Shown piece after piece: positions 1 to 13,194 of a stretch of 64,000 bases of DNA. The notes beneath the pieces are model-generated. The model saw nothing but the letters and a program-made list of their open reading frames with translations, made no database searches and had not been told where the DNA came from. How positions within the stretch are numbered: the stretch's first letter is position 1; the number at the start of each line of letters is the position of its first letter. Source of the DNA: Phallus indusiatus (Eukaryota; Basidiomycota; Agaricomycetes; Phallales; Phallaceae); NCBI GenBank assembly GCA_027605045.1, contig JAQFWX010000148.1:18350-82349 (forward strand), written 5' to 3'. Both the position numbers and the translations under genes were made by a program.

Positions 1-231
1 AAAGCCAAGCTGTAAACAAGAAAAGAGCCAGGTTGCGATTGCTTTGCTGTGTGATGCATATCTGAAGAACTTGACTTTGTTAGAGATGTTTCATGTTCTC
101 GCGGTCAAGCCACAGCCGTCTCCATGCCTCTTAAAGAAAAATGACTGAATTTCATTGATATTGCTAATATATATTTATATTTAGATATCCTCGTCACCAC
201 TCTTTTCCAGTCCGTGTCAAAGATTCAGATA

Positions 232-3200
232 TCAAAACAAATCAACAACTTCTCTGACAGGCGAAATAACAGCCACAACTTTGGACTCAAACCCAAAGAT
301 ATCACCTCCTTTGAATGCTACAAGATCCTCTCCAGCGCTACCACTGGAGCTCGAACTGGCTTGGATACCGAGGAGTTTCTCCAGATTCGTGCTCACGAGC
401 GCAAGAGCTTCCGTCTTGGAAAGACTAGGAGTTTCAAGCGCAATCTAAAGGTGAGGCAAGTTATGTCAGAATTCAAGAATCAGAAGCAGTGGCATATATG
501 TATTAATCACATACCCAGGATATGTCGAATCGTGCATTTCGAGCCTCCCAGCCTTCAAGAATGGCAAGACCGACAATAACACCGTGGTTTCTCAATACAG
601 CAATCGCGTTATCGGACGACAACGGGGGTCCAGGTAAACTATCAAGAAGAATAATAAAATTCAGGTTTCGTACATCACCCAGATATAAAGAAACGAAAAG
701 AAACGCACAGTCGTCGTTGTTGCCATGTATAAGGGAAAGGACGGGCCGGATTCAAAATAACACCAATACCAGCTTCACCAAGTTCGGCAGCGACGAGATG
801 TGCTTCCGCGCCGCCAACTATCGTAACCTTCAGCTTCGTCTGATGAACCTCTTCAATTTCAGCTTTCAGCTTGATTATTGATGAAATTATGTCGGCGCTC
901 TCTGCATGGACTGCGAGAGTCGTTTGGCCCTGATAATCGCCAAAATGTTAACGTTAAAAAAATCTAACAACAAATCATTTGACCCAGGTACCTTGACAAT
1001 ACTCTCAAAAGCTTCCTTGAGGTCTCCATTACCAGATAGACGTAATTGTCTCCTAAGGACACTTATTTGCGTGCTAACACTAGCAGAGTTCCAAGCGTCA
1101 TGTGTGATTCTAACATGGAACGCAGTCTTTTCTTGTAAAATGGCACCCTGTGAAAGACGATTTCAAAAATAAAATCATGACACGATATATCGTAATCACC
1201 AACCTTGTCGAGCTTTTTCTCAGCACCAGTGGAGATATACGCTCCAAATCCAATGAAAACTGAACTTGAGCTTGGAAGTGCAACGGCACGGGTTACACCA
1301 GCACGGTGCGCATGCCTTGAAATCCAATTAGAACAAAGCAAGACAAGCTGACAAATATTCACTTACAAGGCGTTCCTCGTGGAATAAACCAATCCGTCTA
1401 CGGCCTGAATAACTAATCCATCTCCACCAGCAATAGATGGAATATCTCCCCTTAAAGGATCGGGAATGGATCCATCCTGGGTAGACGATTCAGCAGCAAT
1501 CTCGCTCATTCCGAGATCTGAGCCAAAAGTAATCAAGGAAGGAGCGAGAACACCACCTTCGAGGTCCACGATCTCGTAAGAAGACGAAGATTGCATTTCA
1601 CGAGTGAGACATTCAGCGCGTGAACCCGCACAAGAAATTTCGCCACTCTCAACGACAATTACCGAGTTAGTATGATTATAATCTTTTTGGACAAAACCGG
1701 TGATTGCAGCATCCTTGTAAAACACACTATTCACGTTCTCAAAAACGACATTTTTGGCTTTTTTAGCGGGTGTCAACGGTGGTAGTCCTTCATATTTAAG
1801 AACAGTTTCTCTCTCTTCATCGAAATTGGGAGTTACGGGAACGATTTGGCTAGATGCGGGTTTTGTGTTAACATGTGGATTCTCAAGCTGGGCGATACCG
1901 TCGATATAGACCTGTTTGGGGGTTGCGCCAAGAGATAAAGGATGACTATCCCAGATTACAACGTCTGAATGATAAATGAAGAGTTAAAAGGGGATCATCA
2001 GATCTAATCCAAACATACCAGCATCGTAACCTTACAATAATGATCAGAATTCGTTGTCATTTATCACAGAAAAAAAACATACCAGGTCTCAAGTATCCGA
2101 TTCTATGATCAAGACCCAATACACCCGCAGGAGTTGTAGTGACACTAGCAAGGGCCAAATTCGCAGGGAGTCCATAGTGATACGTTTGCTGGGCATCAAA
2201 CAGGAGATGACGAGAGTTCATCACTAAACGCGAAATCATGTTCAGAAATAAACCTCAAAGGTCAAAAACTAAAGCATATAACGTACCCGGATGGTCACTC
2301 TGTTATACAGGGTTTAAAACGAAGTTATTAAAGACAAGTTATTTTGTAACCTCACCTTCACGACAACCCGAATGCCGTTATCAGCCAGGACACGAGGAGC
2401 AAATTCGGAACCACGAAATGCTTCTCTTTTATATCTAATCAGAGTACATAAATACCCTGCTAAGTCCGCGAATAAGAAATCCTGGAATACCTTCCGTTGA
2501 CCGCAAAAAGGGCAACAGCGGGTGCACCACCCCATGTATGCTTAAGCAAATCAGGTACGAGATACGTTTCGTGTGCATGATGGAACGCAGCAATTGGGAA
2601 TTTAAATTCATTCGTAAGCTATTTGGAGAGTTTTGAGACAAGTGACAAGCAGGGATAGTATCTCACTTACTCTCACGATTCCATCCAAATCGACGGCTTC
2701 GTAGCAATGATTGTGAATCTACAAATCTTAATGAGAAAACTCAAATATTATCCGTGTTTTTGTTCGTACTTTAACTTTTCCTCTTAGGACATCCGCCAGC
2801 GCTTCCCATTGTATATCTTCCGGAACTTCACCTTGGGAGTCCGTAAAGGCGGAGGAACCCCACTGCCGCTTCGCAACTGCAGCACAGAAGTTATCTTGTT
2901 TTTGAACAAGGGAACGAGCTTTGTCATAACTATTTACGCGTAAAACAGGTGCAAAGTCCGATGCTCGATACAGAACTTACGCTTGTCGGAATCCCCAGAT
3001 AGTATCCATTCGAGTGCCACTGTGAACCCGACCTAATAAGAGTATAAATATGATTTCTGACAAGTTAGGAAAAGTGCGCCAACGTACTCGGATTCTCCCC
3101 ACAAGCTTGTCTATTAGGCATTCATCATCCGTTCAGACCTATAACGCAAGAAGAATATGGCTTACTTCAACTGCCTCCATCCAGTGGAGTTGGGTGAACC

Positions 3201-4041
3201 TTGAACTTCAATGAGTAATGAGCTAGTGGAGCGTTCACGAGTCGGGCGAAGTTTGATGGGGAATGCCTGACCACCAATGGCGTTCGCACTGCCGGGGAGA
3301 ACGTTGACTGAAGTGACGCCTCCGGAAACAGTTAGCTTGTAGGCGTCGTCATGCGTGTTCAAACCATCGATAGAGCGAAGCCAGGGCATGGCAATAGCTT
3401 TGACGGAGTTGGTATCACCGGAACCAGAAAGGGACGGAGAAGAATCGACACCAAGATGTGAATGAAGATCGACCAGGCTGGTGACGGTGCTCAAGGATGA
3501 GAAACTAGCTCGTGAAGGTTGAGAACGGGACCTACCCAGGAGTGACATAGCTCCCATTTGCATCGACGACAACCACATCTGTGGCGATCTTCTTCTCTAT
3601 CTCTTCGTCCGACAGTCGACCACCGACCCATTGTATGATACCGGTGTTGAGGAATATATCTCCCGTTACAAACTGACGTCCTTCGTCTTCGCCAGTCCAC
3701 AAAGTCGCGTTGCGAATTAGGACAGGCTGGGTGCCCTTCTCGAATCTGTCAGACTCAGTGCGACTGTAGAATTCGGGAGGAACACCGGGTGTGGATTGGA
3801 ACTCTGCACATCGAGCGAGGAGATTTTGGACGTGGTTGGGTGACGGAACGGTTACGGACGATGATTCCGAAGATGATAATACATCTGTGAGTAGGGACGA
3901 TGAGAAGAGCAGGGAAAGAGTGGATAAGGCGAGCAATGCCACAAATCTCCCCCGGAATCGTCGAGCCTTGCGATTACGCATGCATTTGTCGACGCCGGCG
4001 GGTGGAGGGAGAGCGAGCTCCTTCTGCATTGATGTATCCAT
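232..4041 (-). CDS. Membrane-anchored amidohydrolase (metallo-dependent hydrolase, often annotated CE9-like)
   Basis: Multi-exon minus-strand gene coding for roughly 900 residues. The first exon (4041 to about 3532) starts with a short basic cytosolic tail, then one hydrophobic segment at about residues 33-50 that should act as a signal anchor, then the N-terminal beta-strand domain typical of imidazolonepropionase-like hydrolases. Metal and catalytic motifs follow in the expected order: DLHSHLG near 3455, IHNHCYE near 2710, FHHAHETY near 2575 and SDHPV near 2240. These are the HxH pair, the two further histidines and the catalytic Asp of the amidohydrolase fold. A second amidohydrolase-like half without these metal residues runs from about 1960 to the TGA at 232. 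It joins across introns near 1330-1363, 660 and 460-510. The true substrate cannot be read from sequence; fungal members are often labelled carbohydrate esterase 9 or imidazolonepropionase-like. The start is chosen because it opens the anchor-containing exon. Confidence 0.85.
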
Positions 4042-4394
4042 TCGGTAATCCTTTCGACACGGACCAAAGCTCTACCAAAGCTCGAAAAGACGTGACTTGT
4101 TCCAAAATATCAAGTCAAGTGAGAAGAAAAGAGACAAATTGTTGGAGATTTTTGCGCCATATAGCGACCATTTATTTCGGTCAATTTTTGCAAGTTTCGG
4201 CCCGACCGTGTGAACCCACGTGATCAACCGAGCTCTCATTGGACGGTCTTATCTTTGCTTTGAAGTGGTCTAGCTCACACCAAGTATCGGTCCCAGATCC
4301 AAAAGTCAAACTCAAAGAGCGCAGGTATACAAAGACATTTACTTAAAGAATATGTACATATACCTCTACAAAGTGAAATGTTCTTTTTTTCTTT
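4042..4394. promoter_or_regulatory. Intergenic promoter region of the amidohydrolase, with an E-box
   Basis: No coding potential is seen in these 350 bases. They separate the amidohydrolase start from the stop of the phosphorylase gene, which is transcribed in the same direction. A perfect CACGTG E-box lies at 4217-4222, about 175 bases upstream of the amidohydrolase ATG. It would suit a bHLH factor of the Cbf1/Pho4 type, but one hexamer is weak evidence. A short direct repeat of CCAAAGCTC occurs near 4063-4083. Confidence 0.35.
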
Positions 4395-5570
4395 CTAGCT
4401 AAAATAATTGGGTAAAATATACGCAAGTTTCTTCCTTCCTTCTTCCGGTACTTGTGCAGGATCGCGCATAAGCGCAAACTTCATGCAACCCTCCTCTTGA
4501 GAAAGGATACTGCCTTCTTTCACAACGCTATTCAGCTCTTCCAGGATATGTACAGTCACAGCCCGAGATGTATCAGCGTTTGTCTTCAAAGTCTTGAAGA
4601 CCTCCGCAGCTGTCACAGTTTCTTCGTTTTCTCTCCATGCATCGTAATCAGTGGCCGTCGCTATAAGAGCATAGCTGAAAAAGAGAGAGAGAAAGAAAAA
4701 TCAGCCTCCATGATGATGATATCTCACGGGTGTTCATCTCACCTTATCTCGGCCTCGCGGGCCAGTTTGGCCTCCGGAAGGACGCTCATGTTGATAATAT
4801 CCCCGCCCCATGCCCTGTACATCTTGCTTTCCGCTCTTGTAGAGAACTGAGGTCCCTCCATGCAGATCACTGTCTTGTCCGTATGCAACGTTACACCACG
4901 CTCAGCAGCTCCACACGCGACAAGGGCTTCTTTGACTCTACCAGCAAGCCAGGAGCACAGACTGACCGAGAACGGATCGCCAAACTGAGCATGAGCAACG
5001 ACACCTACTTCTCGAGGATCAAAGAACGTGGTAGGGCCTCGCACGGTTTTCGTGCGATCGATGATCTGAGAGGGTAAAACGAAATCGCCAGGTTTGATCT
5101 CTTCACGAAGAGATCCAACTGCAGAAAAGGCTACGATGGATTTTACGCCGAGGTGTTTCAATGCGGCGATGTTTGCTCTGAATGGAACCGTTGAAGGTGA
5201 ATGAATGTGTCCTACTCCATGTCTGGCGAGAAATGCGACATGAGTTCCCGAAGGAAGACGAGCGATCGTTATTGGCGAACTAGCAAAGCCCCATGGCTTT
5301 GATAAGATTAGTCAACCTCAGTGTATAACAAAATATTGTGAACATACTGTCTCAGGATTCACCGTCGTACTGAGAAATGAGTCTTTTTCAATGCTAGTTA
5401 TCAAAGAAGATGATTGAATTGAAATATTTACACCAGTGAGAGGTTATCGATATTGTACAGCCCACTTCCTCCAATTACTCCAATTAATACTAGTACGTAT
5501 TGAAGTTAAGAGACAAAAGCGGAAACGTCGAGATGGAATAGTGACCTTTGGGTATTGAAATCTCTTCCAT
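4395..5570 (-). CDS. MEU1/MTAP: S-methyl-5'-thioadenosine phosphorylase
   Basis: The product cleaves methylthioadenosine, the by-product of polyamine synthesis, to adenine and methylthioribose-1-phosphate in the methionine salvage pathway. It belongs to the PNP/MTAP phosphorylase family and is about 320 residues long, somewhat more than the human enzyme. Short 5' exons encode MEEISIPKG, then [15 protein letters not shown] (the GGSGLY phosphate-binding start), then the region around [20 protein letters not shown]. The long exon at about 4741-5290 carries the [20 protein letters not shown] segment, then [13 protein letters not shown] and the nearby DIINMS motif, which form the purine and sugar contacts of this family. 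The last exon ends at 4395. The start at 5570 is the first in-frame ATG that splices into the GGSGLY exon. Enzyme identity is secure; single exon borders near 5400-5530 are less so. Confidence 0.92.
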
Positions 5571-6211
5571 TGCTTTAGCCGCGCTTGCTATGCGGTGCCA
5601 GACCAGGGTAATCACGAAAGGCGATAAATTTTTATCACTTATGTAACGGCTGAGGTAATTGTATAGAACCAATATCATTGTCGAACACGCATATTCAAAT
5701 GTGAAGGTATTTATTAACATTACTACTAACTTGGCAAAGAAAAATACGGATCCAACCTATCCAGGAATCTAAATCAATGGGTATTACATGGTATATGCAT
5801 ATGCATGTATTATAAGGGGAATAAACGAAGAAGGCATAATGTCATAAAGTCACGGAGAGCAAACGAGTAGTGATAATTACGACACAAAAAAGGAAAGGTA
5901 CAAGAAGAGGACAAGAATCCCTCCTAATTGAGTCGCATGAGAACGAAATCTGAGTCAAGCTAAAAAGAACAAGAACGAAATGCAGCGCAAGCACAACAGT
6001 TGAAGAAGCAAAAGTGAAGAATAAAATGTTCAATAAAATATGCAAGAGGCCAGAGGAAACTGGAATCATGAGAGAGCAAAACCAAAGTGTTCAACAACAA
6101 AATATGGACGTGCATCGCGAAAGCAAGATGAATGAATAAGTATGATGTCGGCAATAATAACAATGAGTAAATGGGATAATTCCTGCGCGAATTGCGGTGC
6201 CGAAAAAATAA
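5571..6211. other. Intergenic region between MTAP and the Rua1-like gene
   Basis: About 640 bases without a supported gene. It holds the MTAP promoter on the right-to-left strand and the 3' flank of the next minus-strand gene. The part at 5860-6070 is purine-rich on the plus strand. Short hydrophobic minus-strand frames here reflect this composition and have no family resemblance. Confidence 0.5.
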
Positions 6212-9200
6212 TTAGGATTCAGAGGGAGCAGTAGTGACACCAGATTCGGGTTCAATGCCATGTTCAGCTTCGTACGCCAATAATCGTCGATACGCATCGT
6301 CTTCAATGAAAGCATCCGAATCGCCAGACAACTTTGAATCTTTATGACAGCATGCAGCGTGCTTCCACCAGAATAGCTCTTTAACCTATGTATAAACATT
6401 ACATCAACATTGTTGCCATGAAGCACCAAAAGGCACAGAAAACAAACCTTCAATTCGCCAACTTTACAGCCTTCTAGTGCGATCCATTGCTTACAATGAT
6501 GGCACTTCCCTTGTAAAATTTCAGGCTTCTCATTGGATTGTGGTCTAGGCACTTGAATCACGCGATGAGCGACCGGAGGTGAGAATGGCTGAAAACGCGA
6601 GGCAGATATGCCTATAAATGCGGGTCAACAACACTGGTTATATAGCTTCTTGAATGGTAATAAATAACACATACCATGATAATATTGCATATGATAGCTA
6701 CGAAATTAAAAATTTATATTGAGGTCGGTAAAACAGGAGAAAATGACTGCTTACTTATGCTGACTTGTCTTCGTATGATTCCATTCTTGCCTTCCTTCAC
6801 CTCCCCGACGTGGATCTTCAAAGCATATGGGACAAAGAGCCAATTTCTTCCCGCCACTCCCTTTGGTATATCGAGGGGTATATAAGTCTCTTATGTCTCT
6901 CGGTGGATTGAAATTTCCTAAGGGACGCTTTGAATTTGGGACCAACTCCCTGCAAGAAAAACAAATTAAGAGGATTGCCACGAATCAAAAAAAAGTCGCA
7001 AACACGAAGTCATACCTTGCAACGCCTTCTAAAACATATTTCTCCATATCTCCAAAGGAGCTACCCTTTTTCGAAGGAGATCCAGATTCTGCTGCGCTAC
7101 CGCTTGTGTCAAACTGTAGTATCAGAGGATATCGCCTATAAAATCCGGAATAACCTTCAATAGGCGTAAGAGGAGGATCAAAGGAGCGCATGGGAATGGC
7201 GATAGCAGGAGCTGTGGGTTGTGCCGTACGATGATGGGGACGAGATATGGAAACGGAAACAAAGGCACCATTGCCTTTTGACTCCGAGCTGCTCGAATTT
7301 GCAGCGTCGAAAGGTCCAGAAGGCGAGGTCCCTCGTCTCTTTTTGGTCCGTGTCGACCTAGACGATGGGAGTGGAGGTGTCTCAGCCGAAACCACTTTCG
7401 TTGGTGATTTCGGTGTCGCTTTAGGTGTTCTCGAAGCTTTCGGTCCATTGGATATGAAAACATCACTCAATTTGCTTGGCGAGAAAGTCTCATCTTTATC
7501 ATCGTCTTCTGACTCTTGGTCTTCTTCTGTTTCATTGTCAGAAACATTGATCTGGGAGTAGAGAACGATACGCTCCGAGGGAGCGTGTTCCGACTTGACA
7601 ACAGTCGCCCGTCTGACAGGACGATTCCGTAATTTTGTTACTGATGTCGTTCCAGCAGATCTTGTATTTCTAGAAGGCGTTGAAGAGTCCTCATTGAAGT
7701 GATTGCTTTCCCTAAGTTCCTTTGTGCGGGCTTTGGTTTGACTGCGGCGCGCCACACGGGCTTTCTTGGGCGGCGATAAGGCTAAGAAACGAAATGGTAG
7801 TTAGTCTGACTTATAATAAAGGGGGAAAAGGGATTAATATCTACCATTCCCTTTGTTAGATTTCTTTTCCTCATTTTCGTCATGATCAGACTCAGCCGGA
7901 CGTTTCCGTTTTCTAGAAGCTTTAACAAATTCAGACACTGTCTGTGCCACGTTCCCAAGCCTTTCAATATCTTCGGGCTGAATTTCATCAACGTCATCTG
8001 CTGAGCCAGCGTCAATCAATGTCACACTTGACGATTCGGACGACGCTTTGTTGGCAGTACCGGGGATGGGCACCTCCACCGCCATAGGCACGACCGTATC
8101 AGCGCCGTTTGTTCCATGGCCTCGCACAACTGCGTTGTTTGACTGATTGTTACTTTGAAGAACGAGTGCATCAGGATCAACTTCCCCGTCGGCGTCAACG
8201 TCCTCTTCTTCTGAGCCATCCGCGTCTCTTTCTTCATCCTCCGCTTGAGCGGCACCTTCCGGTTTACGTTCCGCTCCGACGTAAAGTTTGTTTGACTGCA
8301 GAAAAACAAAGAGAGAAAGTTTAAGTAAAAAAAAATGTGAAATGACAACACGAACACCTGCCTTGCGTTTGATTTTGGCAGGCGACTGAGCTCGCGAGCT
8401 GGGGAGCGATGATTGTGCCAGTGAGTGCGCACGCGAGGAGCCAGCTTTGTCCATCTTCTCAAGTGCGCCAGCAGCTGCTGTAGAGAACGATGCTGCGCTA
8501 GACCCTGCGACGATACGCAATTGACCATCGGCTTCCGCAATGCGTCTGACATTTCGTTTAGGTCTCTCAATGGGCGCGGTGGGTATAGCATTTCTCCTCG
8601 TTGCAAGCTTCTTCTTCTTCCTTCTCTTCTTGTCCTTGTCTTCCCCTTTTCCGTCACTGAGATCAGTGTCGCTTTCAGTATCTCCATTTCCACTACCACG
8701 CCATACTAAACCAATCCTACTGAAGTCATTTTTTGCGTCATTACGTGTCGCACCATCCACCTCCAGCCTGGGGCGACCAGCCCTAGTCCAAGAACGATAG
8801 TTTCGTGGGACACCCTTGACATCCGGATCGCGTGGAAGTACGTCTGAACAGAATGGAGGTACGTATGTCAAACGAGACTCATGGAAGTATATGCGTGGCG
8901 GTGGTAGCTGGCGGTGGTGTCCCACGTCCGAGATAGACTCAGAATCTGTTGTGTCTTCGTTAATATATTCAACGTTTTGCGTCTTGAGTATGAAACGAGG
9001 TCGTGTGTCTGGTGGCAATAGGGCATAGGCATCCAGTTGAAGAGGGGTTGACGTTGAAGCCTCGACGTGCGCTTGGCTAGGTGCCTGCGTGGAAGAAAAA
9101 GAGGCCGGTTGGAGTGCTACGTTGGTGTCGGAAAGTATGTTAAAGTCGTCTTCGGGTTCCATCTTTTCTCTCGGGCTGTCTCTGACGTTCGACAATGGCG

Positions 9201-9378
9201 CATGGGTGGAAGGGGTCTCGTGCGCGGAAAGGTAGCTGAACGAGGCACCATTGCTTGATGTGGGCGTCGAAGATGGGAACGAGAGAAAACGAGGTTTAGA
9301 GAGTGAATGAGGTACGCATGCAGTCGTCAATGTCGCCCATTGTGTCGACGATGCGCATATATGCATCGAGGAGGGCAT
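6212..9378 (-). CDS. Large disordered nuclear-type protein with Rua1-like C-terminal Cys/His domain
   Basis: The product is predicted to exceed 850 residues. The first exon (9378 to about 8360) and the exons down to about 6985 are low-complexity, rich in Ser, Pro, Asp/Glu and Lys, with several basic nuclear-localisation-like stretches (for example KDKKRRKKKK and SRKRKRP). The last exons at about 6220-6970 are ordered and conserved in style: RPLGNFNPPRDIRDLYTPR, then LALCPICFED, then EWNHTKTSQHKYHMQYYHGIS, then a CHHCKQW pair and WWKHAACCHK. That order of Cys pairs, WxH and YHM..HGI resembles the C-terminal domain of the smut transcription regulator Rua1 (formerly DUF4451). I infer a transcription regulator; no direct target is known. 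Introns lie near 8285-8360, 7790-7845, 6950-7020, 6610-6760 and 6390-6450. The stop is the TAA at 6212-6214. The N-terminal start is the first ATG of a long open exon and could be further downstream. Confidence 0.7.
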
Positions 9379-10517
9379 TGAGTGTGTGGCGAACGGGGTG
9401 ATTGAAAGAAAAGGAGTGTGATGGAGGATGTGACAGCGTTATAGTTTTGCACGGAAGTTGCCGCACGTTTGGACAAGAACAAGGCAGACAAAGCCGTAGC
9501 CGCGTGGCCTGTATATAGACACGTTGTCCACAGTGCTGGAGTACAGCGACTTCAGCTAAAATGAGTTTCTAAGAAGTTTCCCTACTATTCTCTATTCACT
9601 ACTTAGGCATGTCTGGCTTTTCAGCTCGACTTTTTTCCGGTTTAGAAGGGGAAACTCCCGAAATACATCCTTGGAGACTCACCTGCAGTTGGACAAATTA
9701 AGGTTTAGTGTGGCCATTTCATCGATGTCAGTAGGACACAGTGTCTCATGCGTTTAATGCATGTTTTGGACGGTTTCTCGTTCAAACTGTCCATACCCTG
9801 GGCAAAACTAGGGACCGACTGGCACTGTAAACCCGCAGAATATCCAGCATAACCCGATTAATTAACTGGCAGTTTACCACTTCTTATTCACATTGTTTAC
9901 AGTTCTAAACATAAACAGAATCATGGTCACAACCCTTGGCACATATCACATTTGGTACGGGCTAGGATCTATGCATGATTATGATTATACCATAGGTCAT
10001 GATATGAAGGCGATTTACGACTCAATTATATTATTCCGAAAGCTCAGAGTCGGTCATATAAAACTATAGACAAATTTAAACGTTTTTCTGAGTTGGGAAT
10101 ATTAAATCATGGTAACACTATAGAGTTATGAGGGAAGAAAAGTTTCTCAATGTACGAAGAGTTGAGTAATGATATGAAATCTGGAAGTTTCGGCTGACTT
10201 TTGTTCGCATGGTTTAATCTCATGCTTTTTGTTTCGAATAAGTATTAGACATTCAAGTAAAAGCGCAAGGCAAAAATATATACTGAATCCATACTCGCTG
10301 AGAAGAAAGGCTGATACAAGATGATATTGCTTTACCAGTAAAGCCGGCGGTGGAGCATAGTAGAACCTGAGATGGGGTATTTGGAAGATTAATTTCGGAG
10401 CCTATTCATTGCCTATTATTTAAGTCTGCCTATTGACCAACGAAGCCCTGAGGAAAAGTCGGACACCAAGTGTCAGACTTTTCTATTTAGGAACTGGCAA
10501 ACCAATTAGCCATGTAA
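9379..10517. other. Intergenic region, AT-rich, no gene seen
   Basis: These 1.1 kb lie upstream of the Rua1-like gene and downstream of the monooxygenase. I see no long open frame, tRNA signature or transposon end. It most likely holds the promoter of the left gene and the 3' region of the right one. Confidence 0.5.
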
Positions 10518-13194
10518 TTAAAGAGGGAAGCGAAAAATCAAACCGGACGGATAGTCTATCTCATCGAGATACCAAGCGCCTGCGTATACAATAATGGCTC
10601 AAGGAGCAACTCGTCACCACTAAAAGAAAACTTACGTTCACCCACAATCCCATCTCTCTCGGCGACGGTCCAGCCATTTCCTAACCAGTGGAAGCGATTT
10701 CGCTTCTCGCTTAATGATTCGTAGTCAAAGTCCTCCCACCGTGGATGTTCGAATGTTCTCAGAGCGTGCAGAGTTGATCCTGAAAAGAGTCATGTTGGAG
10801 GTTTATGCAAAAAAAAATAGAAAAAAGGATATCTACCTGGCCAAAGAGCGGCGATACGTCCTTCTTCTTTCCCCATTTTATACCAGGAACGACATTTCAT
10901 GGAATAGACGGTCTAGAAACAAAATTTAAAAAATGGTAAATGAATAAGCATTTATTATACTTGTTGAAAGTAGGTCTAAGAGTTTTTATGTTGTCAATGA
11001 CAGTCAGTTGTTTAACTTTGTGCAGAAACTTCTTACCCTGCTATATTCATCAAAATCTTCCACAGCTTCTTTCTTTACTTCGATAGACTTGAGCTGCTCC
11101 CGCTGTAATTTGCTAATAATCTTCAAAAGATAATCGATTTCTTTTTCAATGAGAATCAATAATGAACCAGATCCGACGGCTGAATTTGGTCCCAATGCAT
11201 AAAACCTGTTTAAATAAGCACAGAAACTGCTAATCATACTCAAAATTCTACTTACCAATTCGGAAAACCATCTGTCCCGATGCTAAGATAATTTACTGGG
11301 AACTCTTTCCATTTATCTTGTAAATTGACACCTTTTCGGCCTATGGCAGGGAATTTAGGCTTGTAAGTCGTGTCAAAACCTTCAAATTAATTTCATTGAT
11401 CAAAAGTTCGGGTAACTGATACGAAAACGGACCAGTTGCACAGACAATGATGTCGAAAGTTCGCTGTTTCCCGTCAACTGTTTCAATGCCTTCAGGCGTT
11501 ATTTTTGCAATATGTTCAGTCACGAAATCAACCTGCGAATAGTTTGAGTTGTGGACGGGATATATATGCTTAAACGACTTACATTATCTTCGCATAAAGC
11601 TTCCAAGTAACCAGGACCGGGTGTCAAGCGACGACAGGCAACGGGAAAATCAGGAATCACTATGTAATTTAGTCAGCGGCAAAATGTAAAGGCGATATGA
11701 TATTCACGATGTTCCGCAATCCAGGGCTTTTTTGCTAATTTCTTCAACATGCCTTCTCGGAACATTGCGGCTGCGAACTGTTGAATGGGATGACCACGTT
11801 GTGTGCAACCATGAACCGCCTAAATGCAAAGTGGTCGTAAAATTGATACTGACTTTTCTTTCCAAAAAAAAAGATTACATTAAGATCGTCTTCAATAGCG
11901 TGCCTGAACTTGGTATAAAATTCTTCATTTTCGAATTCTTTGATCTCTGCTTCAGTGAAATGGTCTGGAAAAGGAACATGCTCCTTTATCAACAATTACA
12001 ACAACTGAGAAATGCACTTATGACTCACGAGTATCTCCGCCTGGATTACGCACTTCCACTTCCCTGCCTGCGAGAGGACCCGAGATCCCTGAATGAGATG
12101 TATTTGTCAAACTTGTTTTTTTTTCTCCGGGTAGAAGAAACATACAGGTTTTGCCCCTGACAAAATTGGCTACTTTTGCGGCTTTGCGTTGAAGAGCAGG
12201 TACGATTTGAATAGCACTCGAGCCCTGAAACCAAAAGCAGGTATATTTACCGTACCGGGGCAGGAGGAGAAGCACGTACGACACCAATGACCGCGACGTT
12301 CTTTCCTTCCCAAGCTTCCTTCCCATCCACCTTTTCCAAAGTCCAGTCGGCAGAATGAACCAGCGTCCCCTTGAAACTATGCAATCCAGGTATATCTGGC
12401 CACTTCCAGTTAGACAAACCGCCTGTGCAATTCAACACCACATCAACGGAATCAAAAATTTCTCCTTCAGGGGTATTGAGTTTGAGTGTCCACTTTCCAT
12501 GCTCTTCGTCCCAGTTTGCACCGGTTAACTCGTGTCGGAGCTTGACATACTTCTCGACGTGATATTTTGCAGCAACCTGTTGAAGATAGGCAAGAATCTC
12601 CGGACCTGGGGCATAGAAGGCCGACCAACGGAGCTAGTGCATAATTGTATAATTCAATTTCTTACTTCAGGAAATGACAGCGTGGTAAAGTCAACCGTAC
12701 GTTGGGTTCAAATGAAAGTTGGTACTGAACAGAAGCTAAGCCAACATATTTCAGAATTGCAGGAATATTCTCACTGTATGAGATGGTATGTCGCACGCTA
12801 ATCCCTATAAAGTTGTTATGAGCACCATGATGTTTTTATACGCATATGAATAGTCATCGATCTTTACTGGATAGCGATTTACAAACCTACGCCCATAACA
12901 ATTAGAACGCACGTCTCAAAACAGCTTGTTTTTCCTTTCAACTCACCACGTTCCTCCAATCCCATTTTCGCGTTCATACACTACCAACTCGTAATTACGA
13001 AGTCTTTGGGGAATTCTGATTGCAGCTAGAATGCCACTGTATCCAGCACCTATGACAGCGATACGGACTGGCCGGTGTTCGTCTATGGCAAAATCTGCCA
13101 ACTGATAACCATCACGCTCCACATGATCCGTTGAAAGGTTGACGTGGGTACCATTAACATTGGGTGCTTCCGCACGGTCCAGTTCAGCAGCCAT
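10518..13194 (-). CDS. Flavin-dependent monooxygenase, Baeyer-Villiger type
   Basis: Class B flavoprotein monooxygenase of about 570 residues in many short exons. The first exon holds the FAD-binding Rossmann motif VIGAGYSGI and ends at GIGGTW. The next exons carry a fingerprint matching FxGxxxH(T/S)xxW (FKGTLVHSADW at about 12380-12412), diagnostic of Baeyer-Villiger monooxygenases, although Ser replaces the usual Thr. The NADPH-binding motif VAVIGVVRA follows directly with its second and third glycines altered, unless the exon border there lies earlier and the true frame differs. The last exons read HPRWEDFDYESL and then AWYLDEIDYPSG, joined by an intron with a GTAAGT donor at about 10582-10635. 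The stop is the TAA at 10518-10520. The enzyme should insert oxygen into a ketone or N-hydroxylate a small molecule; its substrate is unknown. No biosynthetic cluster surrounds it. Confidence 0.85.
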
